From Rhodoferax sp. BAB1 (GTDB lineage Bacteria; Pseudomonadota; Gammaproteobacteria; Burkholderiales; Burkholderiaceae_C), in NCBI RefSeq assembly GCF_013334205.1, contig NZ_CP054424.1, forward strand, positions 826,001-890,000: a stretch of 64,000 nucleotides of DNA, given 5' to 3'. This document shows, piece after piece, positions 28,441 through 37,599 of this stretch. Made by a program: the position numbers and the translations under genes. Position 1 is the stretch's first letter; each line of letters opens with the position of its first letter. The notes under the pieces are model-generated. The model was not told the DNA's origin. It saw only the letters and a program-made list of their open reading frames with translations, and did not search any database.

Positions 28441-28971
28441 ATGCAGCGTATGACATCCAGATGGTCAGGGCTCGTGCTGCTGCTGTTTGCCGGTTTTGCT
28501 GGCGCGCAGGAGATCGACCGCGCAGCCATGGTGGCTGCCCACAACCAGTGGCGAGCCCAGGTCGGCGTGGGCGAACTCAGCTATTCGCCCCGTCTGGAGG
28601 TTTCGGCCCAGGCCTGGGCCGACCAGCTGAAGCGGACGAATCAGTGCCGCATGCAGCACAGCAAGACCGAGGGGCGCTACGGCGAAAACCTCTACTGGTC
28701 CAGCGCCCTGCGCTGGTCGGACGGGCGACGCGAGCAGGCCCGGGTGTCGCCGGCCCAGGTGGTCGACAGCTGGGGCAGCGAGAAGCGCGACTACAACCAC
28801 GAGAAGAACAGCTGCAAGCCCGGCAGGATGTGCGGCCACTACACGCAGCTGGTCTGGCAGACCAGCACCGAGGTCGGCTGTGCCATGGCCGTGTGTGCGG
28901 ACAGCCAGGACCAGGTCTGGGTCTGCCAGTACCAGCCGGCGGGCAACTGGGTCGGGCGCAAGCCTTATTAG
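28441..28971 (+). CDS. secreted CAP (SCP/PR-1) domain protein
   Basis: The 176-residue protein has a signal peptide ending near FAGAQE. The CAP motifs are clear: MVAAHNQWRAQVGVGELSYS, GRYGENLYWSS, MCGHYTQLVWQTSTEVGCA and VCQYQPAGNW. This is the plant PR-1-like group, with the two His and two Glu of the central cleft and several disulfide cysteines. CAP proteins bind sterols or lipids in other systems; the bacterial role is not established. It overlaps the convergent LysR gene by four bases. Confidence 0.88.
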   Translation: MQRMTSRWSGLVLLLFAGFAGAQEIDRAAMVAAHNQWRAQVGVGELSYSPRLEVSAQAWADQLKRTNQCRMQHSKTEGRYGENLYWSSALRWSDGRREQARVSPAQVVDSWGSEKRDYNHEKNSCKPGRMCGHYTQLVWQTSTEVGCAMAVCADSQDQVWVCQYQPAGNWVGRKPY

Positions 28972-29873
28972 TCCTGCCGGAACAGCTCGTGGATTTGCTT
29001 GCGCAGCCAGACGTGCGCCGGGTCCTTCTGGAAACGCTGGTGCCAGAACAGGTGCACGTCGATCACCGGTGACTTCATGGGCGTGTCCACGTAGCGCACC
29101 TCACCGTGCTGCACGAAGAACGCCGCCAGGTCGCGCGGCACGGTGGCGATCAGGTCCGAGGTCTCGACGATGGGCAGCAGGCTCATGAAGTGCGAAAGCT
29201 CCACCACCACGCGCCGCTGGATGCCCTTGGCCTGCAGGAACTGCTCGATCACGTGCTCGCGGCCATCGGGTTTGACCACCGCGTGCGAGGCCTTGAGGAA
29301 CTGGGGCAGTGTCAGCTTGCCCCGGCCCAGCGGGTGCCCCTTGCGCAGCAGGCAGACATGCGAGCTGCGGATCAGGCGCTGCTGGTAGAAGCCTGCCTTC
29401 TGCAGGTCGGGGAAATAACCGATGGCCAGTTCGGCCGCGCCCGACTCCAGCGCCGAGGCAGCCGCGTGGCGCGGCATGGCCAGGGTCTTCAGGCTGACCT
29501 GCGGCGCGTGTTCGGCCAAGTGTGCCAGCAGGCGCGGCAGGAAGTTCATCTCGGCGATGTCCGGCGTCAGCAGGGTGTAGGCGCGCTGGCTGCTGGCCGG
29601 ATCGAAGATCGAAGGCTGCAGGATCTCGGACTGGATGGTCAGCACGATGGGCCGGATCACCGTGCCCAGGCCCTCGGCGCGCGGCGTGGGATTCATCTGC
29701 GCACCGGCGCGCACGAACAGCGGGTCGTCGAAGAGCACGCGCAGCCGGGCCACCGCCGCACTCATGGCCGGCTGGCTCAGGCCCAGCGCCTCGCCGGCGC
29801 GGGTTACGTTGCGGTGCTGCAGCATGGCGTCGAACACCACCAGCAGGTTCAGGTCGACCGATCGTATATCCAT
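28968..29873 (-). CDS. LysR family transcriptional regulator of the adjacent catabolic operon
   Basis: The 301-residue protein has an N-terminal winged helix (LNLLVVFDAMLQHRNVTRAG, EALGLSQPAMSAAVARLR) and a type-2 periplasmic-binding effector domain. The sequence resembles the NodD/NahR-like branch. It is divergent from the DUF336/amidohydrolase/dioxygenase operon at 29995 onward, the standard layout for a LysR regulator and its targets. Confidence 0.9.
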   Translation of the reverse strand: MDIRSVDLNLLVVFDAMLQHRNVTRAGEALGLSQPAMSAAVARLRVLFDDPLFVRAGAQMNPTPRAEGLGTVIRPIVLTIQSEILQPSIFDPASSQRAYTLLTPDIAEMNFLPRLLAHLAEHAPQVSLKTLAMPRHAAASALESGAAELAIGYFPDLQKAGFYQQRLIRSSHVCLLRKGHPLGRGKLTLPQFLKASHAVVKPDGREHVIEQFLQAKGIQRRVVVELSHFMSLLPIVETSDLIATVPRDLAAFFVQHGEVRYVDTPMKSPVIDVHLFWHQRFQKDPAHVWLRKQIHELFRQD

Positions 29874-29994
29874 GCCATGGATTCTATGTATTTATGGAAT
29901 CGACTAGATCAATGATGGGGCTCTCCCTAGACTCGCTTCCATCACTGATTTGATCCGCGTCAAGACGGATCCGGCCCACGAGGAGACAGACAAG

Positions 29995-30420
29995 GTGCAG
30001 ACACTCATGCTCGCCCAGGCGCAGCAGATCATTGCGGGCGCGCTGGCCCATTCCAGAACCGCCGGCTACAAGCCCATGGGTATCGTCGTGCTGGACGAGG
30101 CGGGGCATCTCAAGGCCTTTGCCCGCGAGGACGGCGCCAGCATGTTCCGTTTCGAGGTCGCCCAGGCCAAGGCCTGGGGTGCGGTGGGCATGGGCGTGTC
30201 CAGCCGTCTGCTGGGCCAGCGCGCCAAGGACAACCCCAACTTCTTCGTCTCCCTGGCCGCCACGGCTGGCGGCAAATTCCTGCCGCAGACCGGTGCCGTT
30301 CTCATCAGGAATGCCGACGGCGAGACCCTGGGCGCCGTGGGCGCCAGCGGCGGCACTGGTGAAGAGGACGAAGCCATCTGCATCGCCGGTGTGGTGTCGG
30401 CCGGCCTGGTCGCGGGCTAA
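29995..30420 (+). CDS. DUF336 (GlcG/HbpS-like) protein
   Basis: The 141-residue protein carries MLAQAQQIIAGALAHSR, KPMGIVVLDEAGHLKAFARED and GGKFLPQTGAVLIRNADGE, the GlcG/HbpS family. I choose the GTG at 29995 because AGGAGA lies eight bases upstream; an almost identical leader precedes the Bug receptor at 34841. DUF336 proteins often accompany aromatic or glycolate catabolic genes, and some bind heme; the role here is unknown. Confidence 0.85.
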   Translation: MQTLMLAQAQQIIAGALAHSRTAGYKPMGIVVLDEAGHLKAFAREDGASMFRFEVAQAKAWGAVGMGVSSRLLGQRAKDNPNFFVSLAATAGGKFLPQTGAVLIRNADGETLGAVGASGGTGEEDEAICIAGVVSAGLVAG

Positions 30421-30431
30421 GGGCGTTGCAT

Positions 30432-31460
30432 ATGCACTGCAACTGCGGCGTGGATGTCCACGCCCACGTCATCCCCGGTGAATTTCCTGCCTGGCTGGGC
30501 GGGGCCGCACCCAGCGGCTGGCCTTCCATGGCGCCGGCGCAGGACTGTTTTCACCGCAGCGTGATGATCGATGGCAAGAACTACCGCACCGTCTCCGACA
30601 AGAGCTGGACCACCTCGCGTCGCCTGGCCGACTTCGCCGACATGGGCCTGGAACTGCAGGCCATCTCGCCCATGCCCGAACTGCTGTCCTACTGGCTGGC
30701 GCCGGCCGTGGGTGCGCAGCTGGTGCGTTACCTCAACGAGCAGATCGCCGGCATGGTGGCCGAGTCCGGCGGCCGGCTCATCGGCCTGGGGGCCGTGCCG
30801 CTGCAGGATATGGACCTGGCCATCCGCGAACTGACTTACATCAAGACATCCCTGGGGCTCAAGGGTGTGGAGATCGGCAGCAACATCAACGGCGTCGTCA
30901 TGGGCGACCCGCGCTGGCTGCCTTTTTTCGAGGCCTGCGCCGCGCTGGATATGCCGGTCTTCGTGCACGCGCTGCGCCCGGCCGGCATGGACCGCCTGGT
31001 CGGCCCGCCGCCGCTGCAGCAGGTGCTGGCCTATCCCACCGACGTGGGCCTGGCCGCCGCCTCCGTGCTCACCGGCAACCTGCTGGCCCGCGTGCCCGGC
31101 CTGCGCCTGGCCTTCAGCCACGGCGGTGGCACGCTGGCCATGCTGCTGCCGCGCCTGCAGCAGGCCATGTCCGTCTTCCCCGCGTTGAAGGACAGCGTGC
31201 TGAAGTCACCCGCCGAACAGGCGCGTGAACTCTATTACGACACCCTGGTGTTTGATGCGCCCACGCTGCAGCACCTGGTGCGCACTTTTGGCGCCTCGCA
31301 ACTCATGGTGGGCACCGACTACCCCTTCAACTTCCACGACGCCCGTCCGCTGGAGAGCATCCGCGCCGCGGGTTTCGACGAGACCGTCGTCGACCAGCTG
31401 ACGCAGGCCAATGCCCGGCGCTTTCTGGGTTTGCCCATTTCACAAGGAAAACAAGCATGA
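30432..31460 (+). CDS. amidohydrolase family protein (ACMSD-like decarboxylase group)
   Basis: The 342-residue metal-dependent hydrolase shows the HxH metal motif in VDVHAHVIP, a His in VFVHALRP, AFSHGGGTLAML, and an Asp in LMVGTDYPFNF. This arrangement is that of 2-amino-3-carboxymuconate semialdehyde decarboxylase and gamma-resorcylate decarboxylases. In the operon it would decarboxylate or hydrolyse a ring-cleavage or aromatic-acid intermediate. The stop overlaps the next start (ATGA). Confidence 0.88.
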   Translation: MHCNCGVDVHAHVIPGEFPAWLGGAAPSGWPSMAPAQDCFHRSVMIDGKNYRTVSDKSWTTSRRLADFADMGLELQAISPMPELLSYWLAPAVGAQLVRYLNEQIAGMVAESGGRLIGLGAVPLQDMDLAIRELTYIKTSLGLKGVEIGSNINGVVMGDPRWLPFFEACAALDMPVFVHALRPAGMDRLVGPPPLQQVLAYPTDVGLAAASVLTGNLLARVPGLRLAFSHGGGTLAMLLPRLQQAMSVFPALKDSVLKSPAEQARELYYDTLVFDAPTLQHLVRTFGASQLMVGTDYPFNFHDARPLESIRAAGFDETVVDQLTQANARRFLGLPISQGKQA

Positions 31461-32359
31461 CCCATGCCTCTTCCCGCGTGGCCGCCCTGCGCAGCGTGGC
31501 CCTGACCGTGCCCGACCTGGCACAGGCCGAAGCGTTCTACACCGGCACCTGGAATCTCAGCGTGGCCGCGCGCACGAGTGATGCCCTCTACCTGCGCGGC
31601 ACAGGTGCCGACCATCACCTGCTGGCCCTGCACCAGGCTCCGGGTCCGGCGCGCATCCGCAACGTCACGCTGCGCGCGCGCAACCGTGCGGCGCTGGACG
31701 AAGTAGCGCAGGCCGTCAACGCGGCGGGCGGTCGTGTGCTGGAGTCCGTGGGTCCGGTGCAGGAGCCCGGTGGTGGCACGGCTGTGACCGTGGCCGATGC
31801 CGACGGCCGCATCTTCCGCCTGGTGCACGGCGACGCCTTGCACACCGACGCGCGTGAAGAAAAAGACCGCCCCCTGCGCCTGGCCCACACCGTGCTCAAC
31901 AGCCACGACGTGGAAGCCACACGCGCCTTCATGGAGCAGGTCTTCGACTTCTCGCTTTCTGACCGCACCCGCATCATGGCCTTCATGCGTTGCAACAGCG
32001 ACCACCACAGCATCGCGCTGGGCGACACCGACAACGACGCGCTCAACCACATCGCCTTCCTCATGCCCGACCTGGAGTCCGTCATGCGCGGCGGTGGCCG
32101 CATGCGCGACGCGGGTTACGGCATCGAGTGGGGGCCGGGCCGACACGGCCCCGGCGACAACGCCTTCAACTACTTCGTCGGCCCCTTCGATGTGGTCATC
32201 GAATACACGGCCGAGGTCGAGCAGGTCGACGACAGCTACCAGGCCAGACAGCCCTCGGACTGGACCTGGCCACCGGGCCGCGTCGACCAGTGGGGCATCT
32301 CGTTGCCGCCCAGCGCGCGCCTGAAGCAGGCGCAAAAAGCCATTGTTTTCGTTTCCTGA
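31457..32359 (+). CDS. type I extradiol ring-cleavage dioxygenase (two-domain VOC)
   Basis: The 300-residue protein has two VOC domains. The C-terminal one keeps the 2-His-1-carboxylate iron site: His in LAHTVLNSHD (about 143), His in LNHIAFLM (about 198) and Glu in VVIEYTAE (about 251). It should therefore be catalytic and cleave a catechol-type ring meta to the hydroxyls. It works between the ring hydroxylase (33255) and the FAH-type hydrolase (32392). Confidence 0.88.
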   Translation: MTHASSRVAALRSVALTVPDLAQAEAFYTGTWNLSVAARTSDALYLRGTGADHHLLALHQAPGPARIRNVTLRARNRAALDEVAQAVNAAGGRVLESVGPVQEPGGGTAVTVADADGRIFRLVHGDALHTDAREEKDRPLRLAHTVLNSHDVEATRAFMEQVFDFSLSDRTRIMAFMRCNSDHHSIALGDTDNDALNHIAFLMPDLESVMRGGGRMRDAGYGIEWGPGRHGPGDNAFNYFVGPFDVVIEYTAEVEQVDDSYQARQPSDWTWPPGRVDQWGISLPPSARLKQAQKAIVFVS

Positions 32360-32391
32360 ATTTTTTCTGATTTGTAGCCAGGAGTTTTTTC

Positions 32392-33252
32392 ATGCGTTTC
32401 ATCACCTACATCCAGGGCGGCCAGCAGCGACTGGGCGTCGTCACCGGCCAGGAGGTCATCGACCTGAACCAGGCCCAGCCCCAGATCAGCGCCGACCTGC
32501 GCACCGCCCTGCGCGCGGGCCAGGACCTGGCCGGTGCCGCCAAGGCGGCCATCGCCTCCAACGCCAGGCGCGTGCCGCTGGCCAGCGTGACGCTGGCCCC
32601 CGTGCTGCCCGAGCCCGGCAAGATCGTCTGCCTGGGCCTGAACTACTACGACCACGCCAAGGAAGGCGGACGCGAGAAGCCGGTCTACCCCTGGTTCTTC
32701 CTGCGCTGCGCCTCCTCGCTGCTGGCACCCAACGCCAAGGCCCTGCGCCCCAAAGTCTCCGAGCGCCTGGACTGGGAGGCCGAACTGGCCGTGGTGATCG
32801 GCAAGACCGTGAAGCACTGCACGATGGACAACGCGCTGGAAGCGGTGTTCGGTTATTCCGTCTTCAACGACATCTCGGTGCGCGACTACCAGAAGAAGAC
32901 ACCGCAGTGGAGCATCGGCAAGAACTTCGACCGCACCGGCCCCTTCGGCCCCGCGCTGGTCACCGCCGACGAACTGCCCGCGGGCGCCACCGACCTGCGC
33001 ATCCAGGCGCGCCTGAACGGCCAGGTCATGCAGGACGCCAACACCCGCGACATGATCTGGGGCGTGGCCGAGACCATCCAGCTGCTCACCGAGTGCATGA
33101 CGCTGGAGCCCGGCGACGTGATCGTCATGGGCACGCCGGCCGGCGTGGGCCAGGCCCGCACGCCCCCGGTCTGGATGAAACACGGCGACGTGGTCGAGAT
33201 CGAGATCGAGAACATCGGCCTGCTGCGCAACACCATCGAGGACGAGGCCTGA
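32392..33252 (+). CDS. fumarylacetoacetate hydrolase family protein
   Basis: The 286-residue protein has the FAH core: KIVCLGLNYYDHAKEGG, DWEAELAVVIGK (metal Glu pair), GYSVFNDISVRDYQ (metal Asp) and PGDVIVMGTPAGVGQAR. Relatives are hydratases or C-C hydrolases acting on 2-oxo acid intermediates after extradiol cleavage. An AGGAG site precedes its ATG. It fits as the step after the dioxygenase. Confidence 0.9.
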   Translation: MRFITYIQGGQQRLGVVTGQEVIDLNQAQPQISADLRTALRAGQDLAGAAKAAIASNARRVPLASVTLAPVLPEPGKIVCLGLNYYDHAKEGGREKPVYPWFFLRCASSLLAPNAKALRPKVSERLDWEAELAVVIGKTVKHCTMDNALEAVFGYSVFNDISVRDYQKKTPQWSIGKNFDRTGPFGPALVTADELPAGATDLRIQARLNGQVMQDANTRDMIWGVAETIQLLTECMTLEPGDVIVMGTPAGVGQARTPPVWMKHGDVVEIEIENIGLLRNTIEDEA

Positions 33253-33254
33253 CC

Positions 33255-34799
33255 ATGGCGAACGTGAAAGCGGCGGCGCCTTATGACGTCGCCATCGTTG
33301 GCTTCGGCCCGTCGGGTGCGGTCGCGGCCGGCCTGCTGGGCGCCTTGGGCATCCGCACCTATGTGTGCGACAAGCTGCGCGAGGTCTACGACAAACCCCG
33401 CGCCATCGCGCTGGACCACGAGATCATCCGCCTGTTCCAGCAGATGGGCGTGGCGAAAAAGATCAAGCCTTTTGTCGAACCCTTTACCGATTCGGTCTAT
33501 TACGGCGTGGACGGCCAGGTCATCAAGCGCATGTCCACCGTGGCGCCGCCTTACCCGCTGGGCCACACGCCCTCGGTGGTGTTTACCCAGCCGCCGGCCG
33601 AGCGCATCCTGCGCGAGCACGCGCTGTCCTTTCCCTGCGTCACCGTGGCCCTGGGCCAGACGCTCACGCAGATCAAGCAGGACGCCGACAAGGCGACGCT
33701 CACCCTCAGCGGTGACGATGGCAAAACCTCTACCGTGCAGGCGCGTTATGTCATCGCCTGCGACGGGGCGTCGAGTACCGTGCGCAGCCAGGTCGGCATC
33801 ACGCTGGAAGACCTGGATTTCGACGAACCCTGGCTGGTGGTCGATGTGCTGGTCAATGAGCAAGGCCTGGCCAAACTGCCGACCACCAGCGTGCAGTACT
33901 GCAAGCCCGAACGCCCCAGCACCTACCTGATCTGCCCCGGCAAGCACCGCCGCTGGGAAATCTCCATCAACCCCGGCGAAGACCCGACGCAGGTGGCCAC
34001 ACCCGCAGGCACCTGGAAGCTGCTGGCCCCCTGGCTCACGCCGGCCGATGCCACGCTCTGGCGCCAGGCCAGCTACCGCTTCCACGCCCTGGTGGCCAGC
34101 CAGTGGCGCAGCGGCCGCGTTTTCGTGGCGGGTGACGCCGCCCACCAGCAGCCGCCCTTCCTGGGCCAGGGCATGTGCCAGGGCGTGCGCGACGTGGCCA
34201 ACCTCTGCTGGAAGCTGCAGGCCGTGCTGCAGGCCGGCGCGCCCGAACGCCTGCTCGACAGCTACGGCGAGGAGCGCAAGGCCCACGTCATCGACCTCAC
34301 CACGCGCATCAAGGGCATCGGCCAGATCATCTGTGAGCGCGACCCCGTGCGCGCCCGCGCGCGTGATGCGAAGCTGCTGGCCGAATGCGGTGGTGTGGTG
34401 CAGCCCACGCCGCGCCAGGACGTGCAGCCCGCGCTGCGCGCCGGCCTGTTGGCCGCACAGGTGCATCCCGCGCGCGGCACCATCTTCCCCCAGCCCTGGT
34501 TGCTGATCGATGGCGACAAGCAGCGCATGGACGACGTGCTGGGCAGCGGCTGGCGCCTGGTGCTGGCAGAGCATGCAGATGCCGCCCTGCGCCAGCAGGC
34601 GCGCGTGCAGGTGCGGCCCGGCCTCACCGTGGTCCAGCTCGGCACACCCGGCTGCACCGAGGCCGAGGGCGTGCTGCAACGCTGGTTCGAGCGCCAGGGC
34701 TGCACGGCCGCCCTGGTGCGCCCCGACCATTACGTGTACGGCGTGGCATCCGGTGCGCAGGAACTTGCGGCGCAGCTGGAGGCGCTGGCGGCTTTCTGA
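33255..34799 (+). CDS. FAD-dependent aromatic hydroxylase (MhpA-like)
   Basis: The 514-residue group A flavoprotein monooxygenase shows the dinucleotide motif VGFGPSGAVAAGLLG, the second FAD/NADPH motif YVIACDGASSTVR, and FVAGDAAHQQPPFLGQGM. A C-terminal thioredoxin-like domain is also present, as in MhpA and phenol hydroxylases. It should add an ortho hydroxyl to a phenolic acid to form the catechol for the dioxygenase. Its ATG is two bases after the previous stop. Confidence 0.9.
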   Translation: MANVKAAAPYDVAIVGFGPSGAVAAGLLGALGIRTYVCDKLREVYDKPRAIALDHEIIRLFQQMGVAKKIKPFVEPFTDSVYYGVDGQVIKRMSTVAPPYPLGHTPSVVFTQPPAERILREHALSFPCVTVALGQTLTQIKQDADKATLTLSGDDGKTSTVQARYVIACDGASSTVRSQVGITLEDLDFDEPWLVVDVLVNEQGLAKLPTTSVQYCKPERPSTYLICPGKHRRWEISINPGEDPTQVATPAGTWKLLAPWLTPADATLWRQASYRFHALVASQWRSGRVFVAGDAAHQQPPFLGQGMCQGVRDVANLCWKLQAVLQAGAPERLLDSYGEERKAHVIDLTTRIKGIGQIICERDPVRARARDAKLLAECGGVVQPTPRQDVQPALRAGLLAAQVHPARGTIFPQPWLLIDGDKQRMDDVLGSGWRLVLAEHADAALRQQARVQVRPGLTVVQLGTPGCTEAEGVLQRWFERQGCTAALVRPDHYVYGVASGAQELAAQLEALAAF

Positions 34800-34840
34800 G
34801 ATCAACAGTTTTTACAACGACAGCCAACGAGGAGACAGAC

Positions 34841-35815
34841 ATGCAACGCAGACATTTCATCCAGGCCAGCCTGCTGGCCAGCGCCGTTCCCGCCGCCTGG
34901 GCCCAGGCCAACGGTGCCTTCCCCGACAAGCCGGTCAAGTTCATCCTCTCGCAGCCCCCGGGCTCGGGGCCGGATAACGTGGCGCGCCTGCTGGGCGAGC
35001 GCCTGGGCAAGGCCCTGGGCCAGCCCATCGTCATCGAGAACAAGCCCGGCGGCCAGAACATCATCGGCGCGCAGACCGCGGCGCGCTCGCCGGCCGACGG
35101 CTACAGCCTGTACTTCGCCACCACCGCCGCGCTGGTCACGAACAAGTACCTGTTCAAGACCATGCCCTACGACCCCGAGAAGGACTTCGTGCCCGTGGCC
35201 TTCATCGCCAAGAGCCCCTTTGCCGTGGTCGTGAAGGCCGAGTCGCCCATCACCTCCATGCAGGACCTGGTCGCCCGCTCCAAGGCGGAGCCCGGCAAGG
35301 TCTCGCTGGCCAATGAAGGCCCGCGCACCTTCGGCGGCATCATCGCCCGCGTCATCAACGCACGCACCCGGATGCAGGCCAACCTGGTGGGTTATGCCTC
35401 GGTCGGCGTGGCGGTGCAGAACCTGATCGGCGGGCACGCCGACGTGGCCGTGGCCGACGTGGCCTCCACCGCCGCGCTGGTGCGCCAGGGCCGCCTGCGT
35501 TACCTCGCCGTCACCGCGGCCAAGCGCGTGGCCGGCTGGGAGCAGGTGCCGGCCCTGTCCGAGCTGCTGCCCGGCTTCGAGATGGTGGGCTGGTTCGCCG
35601 TGGTGGCTCCCACCGGCACGCCGGCCGCTGCCATCCAGCGCATGAACAAGGAAATCAATGCCTTGCTGGGCGACGCCGACGTGATGCAGCGCATGGCCAC
35701 CATCGGCCCCATGGCCGAGGCGCTGGGTGCGCCCGAGCAGACCGGCGCCTTCCTCGGCGCCGAGCACCAGCGCTGGAGCGCCGCGGCCCAGGAAATCGGC
35801 CTCTTGCCGGAATAA
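34841..35815 (+). CDS. Bug-family solute-binding protein in the aromatic operon
   Basis: The 324-residue protein has a leader MQRRHFIQASLLASAVPAAW with a twin-Arg-like start. Bug motifs follow: PVKFILSQPPGSGPDN, ENKPGGQNIIGAQ, SPADGYSLYF and GYASVGVAVQNLIGGHADVA. By position it probably binds the aromatic acid used by the operon. No TctAB permease is adjacent. The leader GAGGAGACAGAC before the ATG is shared with the DUF336 gene. Confidence 0.92.
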   Translation: MQRRHFIQASLLASAVPAAWAQANGAFPDKPVKFILSQPPGSGPDNVARLLGERLGKALGQPIVIENKPGGQNIIGAQTAARSPADGYSLYFATTAALVTNKYLFKTMPYDPEKDFVPVAFIAKSPFAVVVKAESPITSMQDLVARSKAEPGKVSLANEGPRTFGGIIARVINARTRMQANLVGYASVGVAVQNLIGGHADVAVADVASTAALVRQGRLRYLAVTAAKRVAGWEQVPALSELLPGFEMVGWFAVVAPTGTPAAAIQRMNKEINALLGDADVMQRMATIGPMAEALGAPEQTGAFLGAEHQRWSAAAQEIGLLPE

Positions 35816-35826
35816 GGAGAACCACC

Positions 35827-36426
35827 ATGCGCATCACACCCCCCCTGCATCGCGTCCTCCAACTCGGCCTGCTGCTGGCAGGCGCCAGCCTGCTGGGCGC
35901 CTGCGCCGGCCTGTCCGGCGCTTCGCCGGCAACTTCGACCGGCTTCACCCTCAGCTCGCCCGGCCGTGCCGACAACACCCTGCTGACCCAGCCCTATGCC
36001 GGCAAGAACCCGAAGAACCCCAATTGCGTGGGCGAGAACATCACCCCGGCCCTGGCCTGGACGCGTGCGCCCGCGGGCACGCGCAGCTTCGCCATCGTGA
36101 TGGATGACCAGGCCGGCCGTGCCGGCCTGGGCGTCAACCACTGGGTGGCCTACGGCATTGCACCCACCGTCAGCGGCCTGGCCGAAGGCGAGGCGAGCAC
36201 CGCCAGCAGCAAGCTGGTGGCGGGCAAGAACACGCTGGGCATGCCGGCTTACCTGGGGCCCTGCCCGCCGCGCGGCAACGCGCCCCAGCACTACGTCTAC
36301 ACCCTGATCGCCACTTCGCTGGCGCCCGACGCGCTGCCGCCCGGCCTGAACAAGGCCGAGCTGATGACGGCACTGCAGGGCAAGGCGCTGGGTGCGGCCA
36401 GCCTGGTGCTGCGCTACGCGCATTGA
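35827..36426 (+). CDS. YbhB/YbcL (Raf kinase inhibitor-like) lipoprotein
   Basis: The 199-residue protein begins with a lipoprotein signal (LLLAGASLLGACAG). The PEBP fold is marked by GENITPALAWTRAPAGTRSF, IVMDDQAGRAGLGVNHWVAY and GPCPPRGNAPQHYVYTLIA. Such proteins bind anionic ligands; the bacterial role is unclear. It lies 11 bp after the Bug receptor gene and is likely in the same operon. Confidence 0.88.
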   Translation: MRITPPLHRVLQLGLLLAGASLLGACAGLSGASPATSTGFTLSSPGRADNTLLTQPYAGKNPKNPNCVGENITPALAWTRAPAGTRSFAIVMDDQAGRAGLGVNHWVAYGIAPTVSGLAEGEASTASSKLVAGKNTLGMPAYLGPCPPRGNAPQHYVYTLIATSLAPDALPPGLNKAELMTALQGKALGAASLVLRYAH

Positions 36427-36528
36427 AGAGCTTGAGTGAGGGCGCGCGCGTCCAGCATTCCGTCAGGGATGCTGGGCGCCGTTTCTTCTTCCGTGTCCTG
36501 GGTCCGTGCATACATCAAGGAGACAGTC

Positions 36529-37524
36529 ATGAACAACTCGCAAATCGCTCGTGCATCCCGCCGGGGTTTCCTCGGCACCCTGTCCGCCATCGCGGCAACG
36601 CAGGTCCTGCCCGCTGCCGCGCAGGAGATCTATCCCAGCCGCAGCATCCAGCTCATCATTCCCAATGCGCCCGGCAGCTCCGTCGACACCATGGGCCGCG
36701 CCGTGGCTGCACGCATGGCCCCGCTGCTGCAGCAATCCATGGTGATGGACAACCGCGCGGGTGCGGCCGGCGCCATCGGTGTGGAGGCCGGCCGCCGGGC
36801 CGCCCCGGACGGCTACACCCTGATCATCGGCTCCACCAGCGCCATCACCACGGCGCCGCTCTTGCAAAAAGCCGTGCCCTACGATCCGCTGCGCGACCTG
36901 GACCTGCTGGCCATCTTTGCCATGCTGCCCAATGTGCTGGTGGTCAACCCGGCGTTGCCGGTGCAGACCACGGCTGAACTCATCGCCTACGCCCGCTCCA
37001 AGGGCGACAAGACGAACATGGCCTCGGCGGGGCCGGGCTCGGCCAGCCATCTGGCGGGCGTGGCCTTCCAGAACGCGGCGGGTTTCAAGTCCCTGCACGT
37101 GCCCTACAAGGGCGGCAGCCAGGGCGTGGCCTCGGTGGTGGCCGGCGAGACGGATTGGGTGCTGACGCCGGCGCCCGCCGCCATGTCACTGGTCAAGAGC
37201 GGACGGCTGCGCCTGTTGGGGCACAGCATGGGGCCGAGTCACAGGCCGGTGGGTGACACACCTTCACTGGCCTCGACGGTGCCCGGCTACGAATTCGCCG
37301 GCTGGATCGGCCTGCTGGCGCCCAAGGGCCTGCCCCAAGCTGCCACCCGCAAACTGCTGGAAGTGACCGAGCAGGCCATCAAACAACCCGAGCTGCAGAC
37401 CGCCTTCGAGGCCAATGGTGCGGTGCCGACCTTCCTCAACCCGCAAGAGTTCCAGGCCTTCCTCGTGAAGGACATCGAACTCAACCGCAAAGCCATCCAG
37501 ACCGCAGGCCTCAAGGCCGAGTGA
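36529..37524 (+). CDS. Bug-family solute-binding protein
   Basis: The 331-residue protein has a Tat-like leader (ASRRGFLGTLSAIAATQ) and Bug motifs: IQLIIPNAPGSSVDTMG, DNRAGAAGAIGVEA, APDGYTLIIGSTS and VPYKGGSQGVASVVAGE. The ATG at 36529 follows AAGGAGACAGTC. It is the second orphan receptor in this region and the third in the window, and diverges from the one at 34841, so the ligand probably differs. The 103-bp gap before it may hold its own promoter. Confidence 0.92.
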   Translation: MNNSQIARASRRGFLGTLSAIAATQVLPAAAQEIYPSRSIQLIIPNAPGSSVDTMGRAVAARMAPLLQQSMVMDNRAGAAGAIGVEAGRRAAPDGYTLIIGSTSAITTAPLLQKAVPYDPLRDLDLLAIFAMLPNVLVVNPALPVQTTAELIAYARSKGDKTNMASAGPGSASHLAGVAFQNAAGFKSLHVPYKGGSQGVASVVAGETDWVLTPAPAAMSLVKSGRLRLLGHSMGPSHRPVGDTPSLASTVPGYEFAGWIGLLAPKGLPQAATRKLLEVTEQAIKQPELQTAFEANGAVPTFLNPQEFQAFLVKDIELNRKAIQTAGLKAE

Positions 37525-37599
37525 GTCGCTGACAGGTTCGAGACCACGCACAGAAAGTCGGCCGCCAGCATGCTTCCGCTCTTTCTGCCAGGCGGGCCG

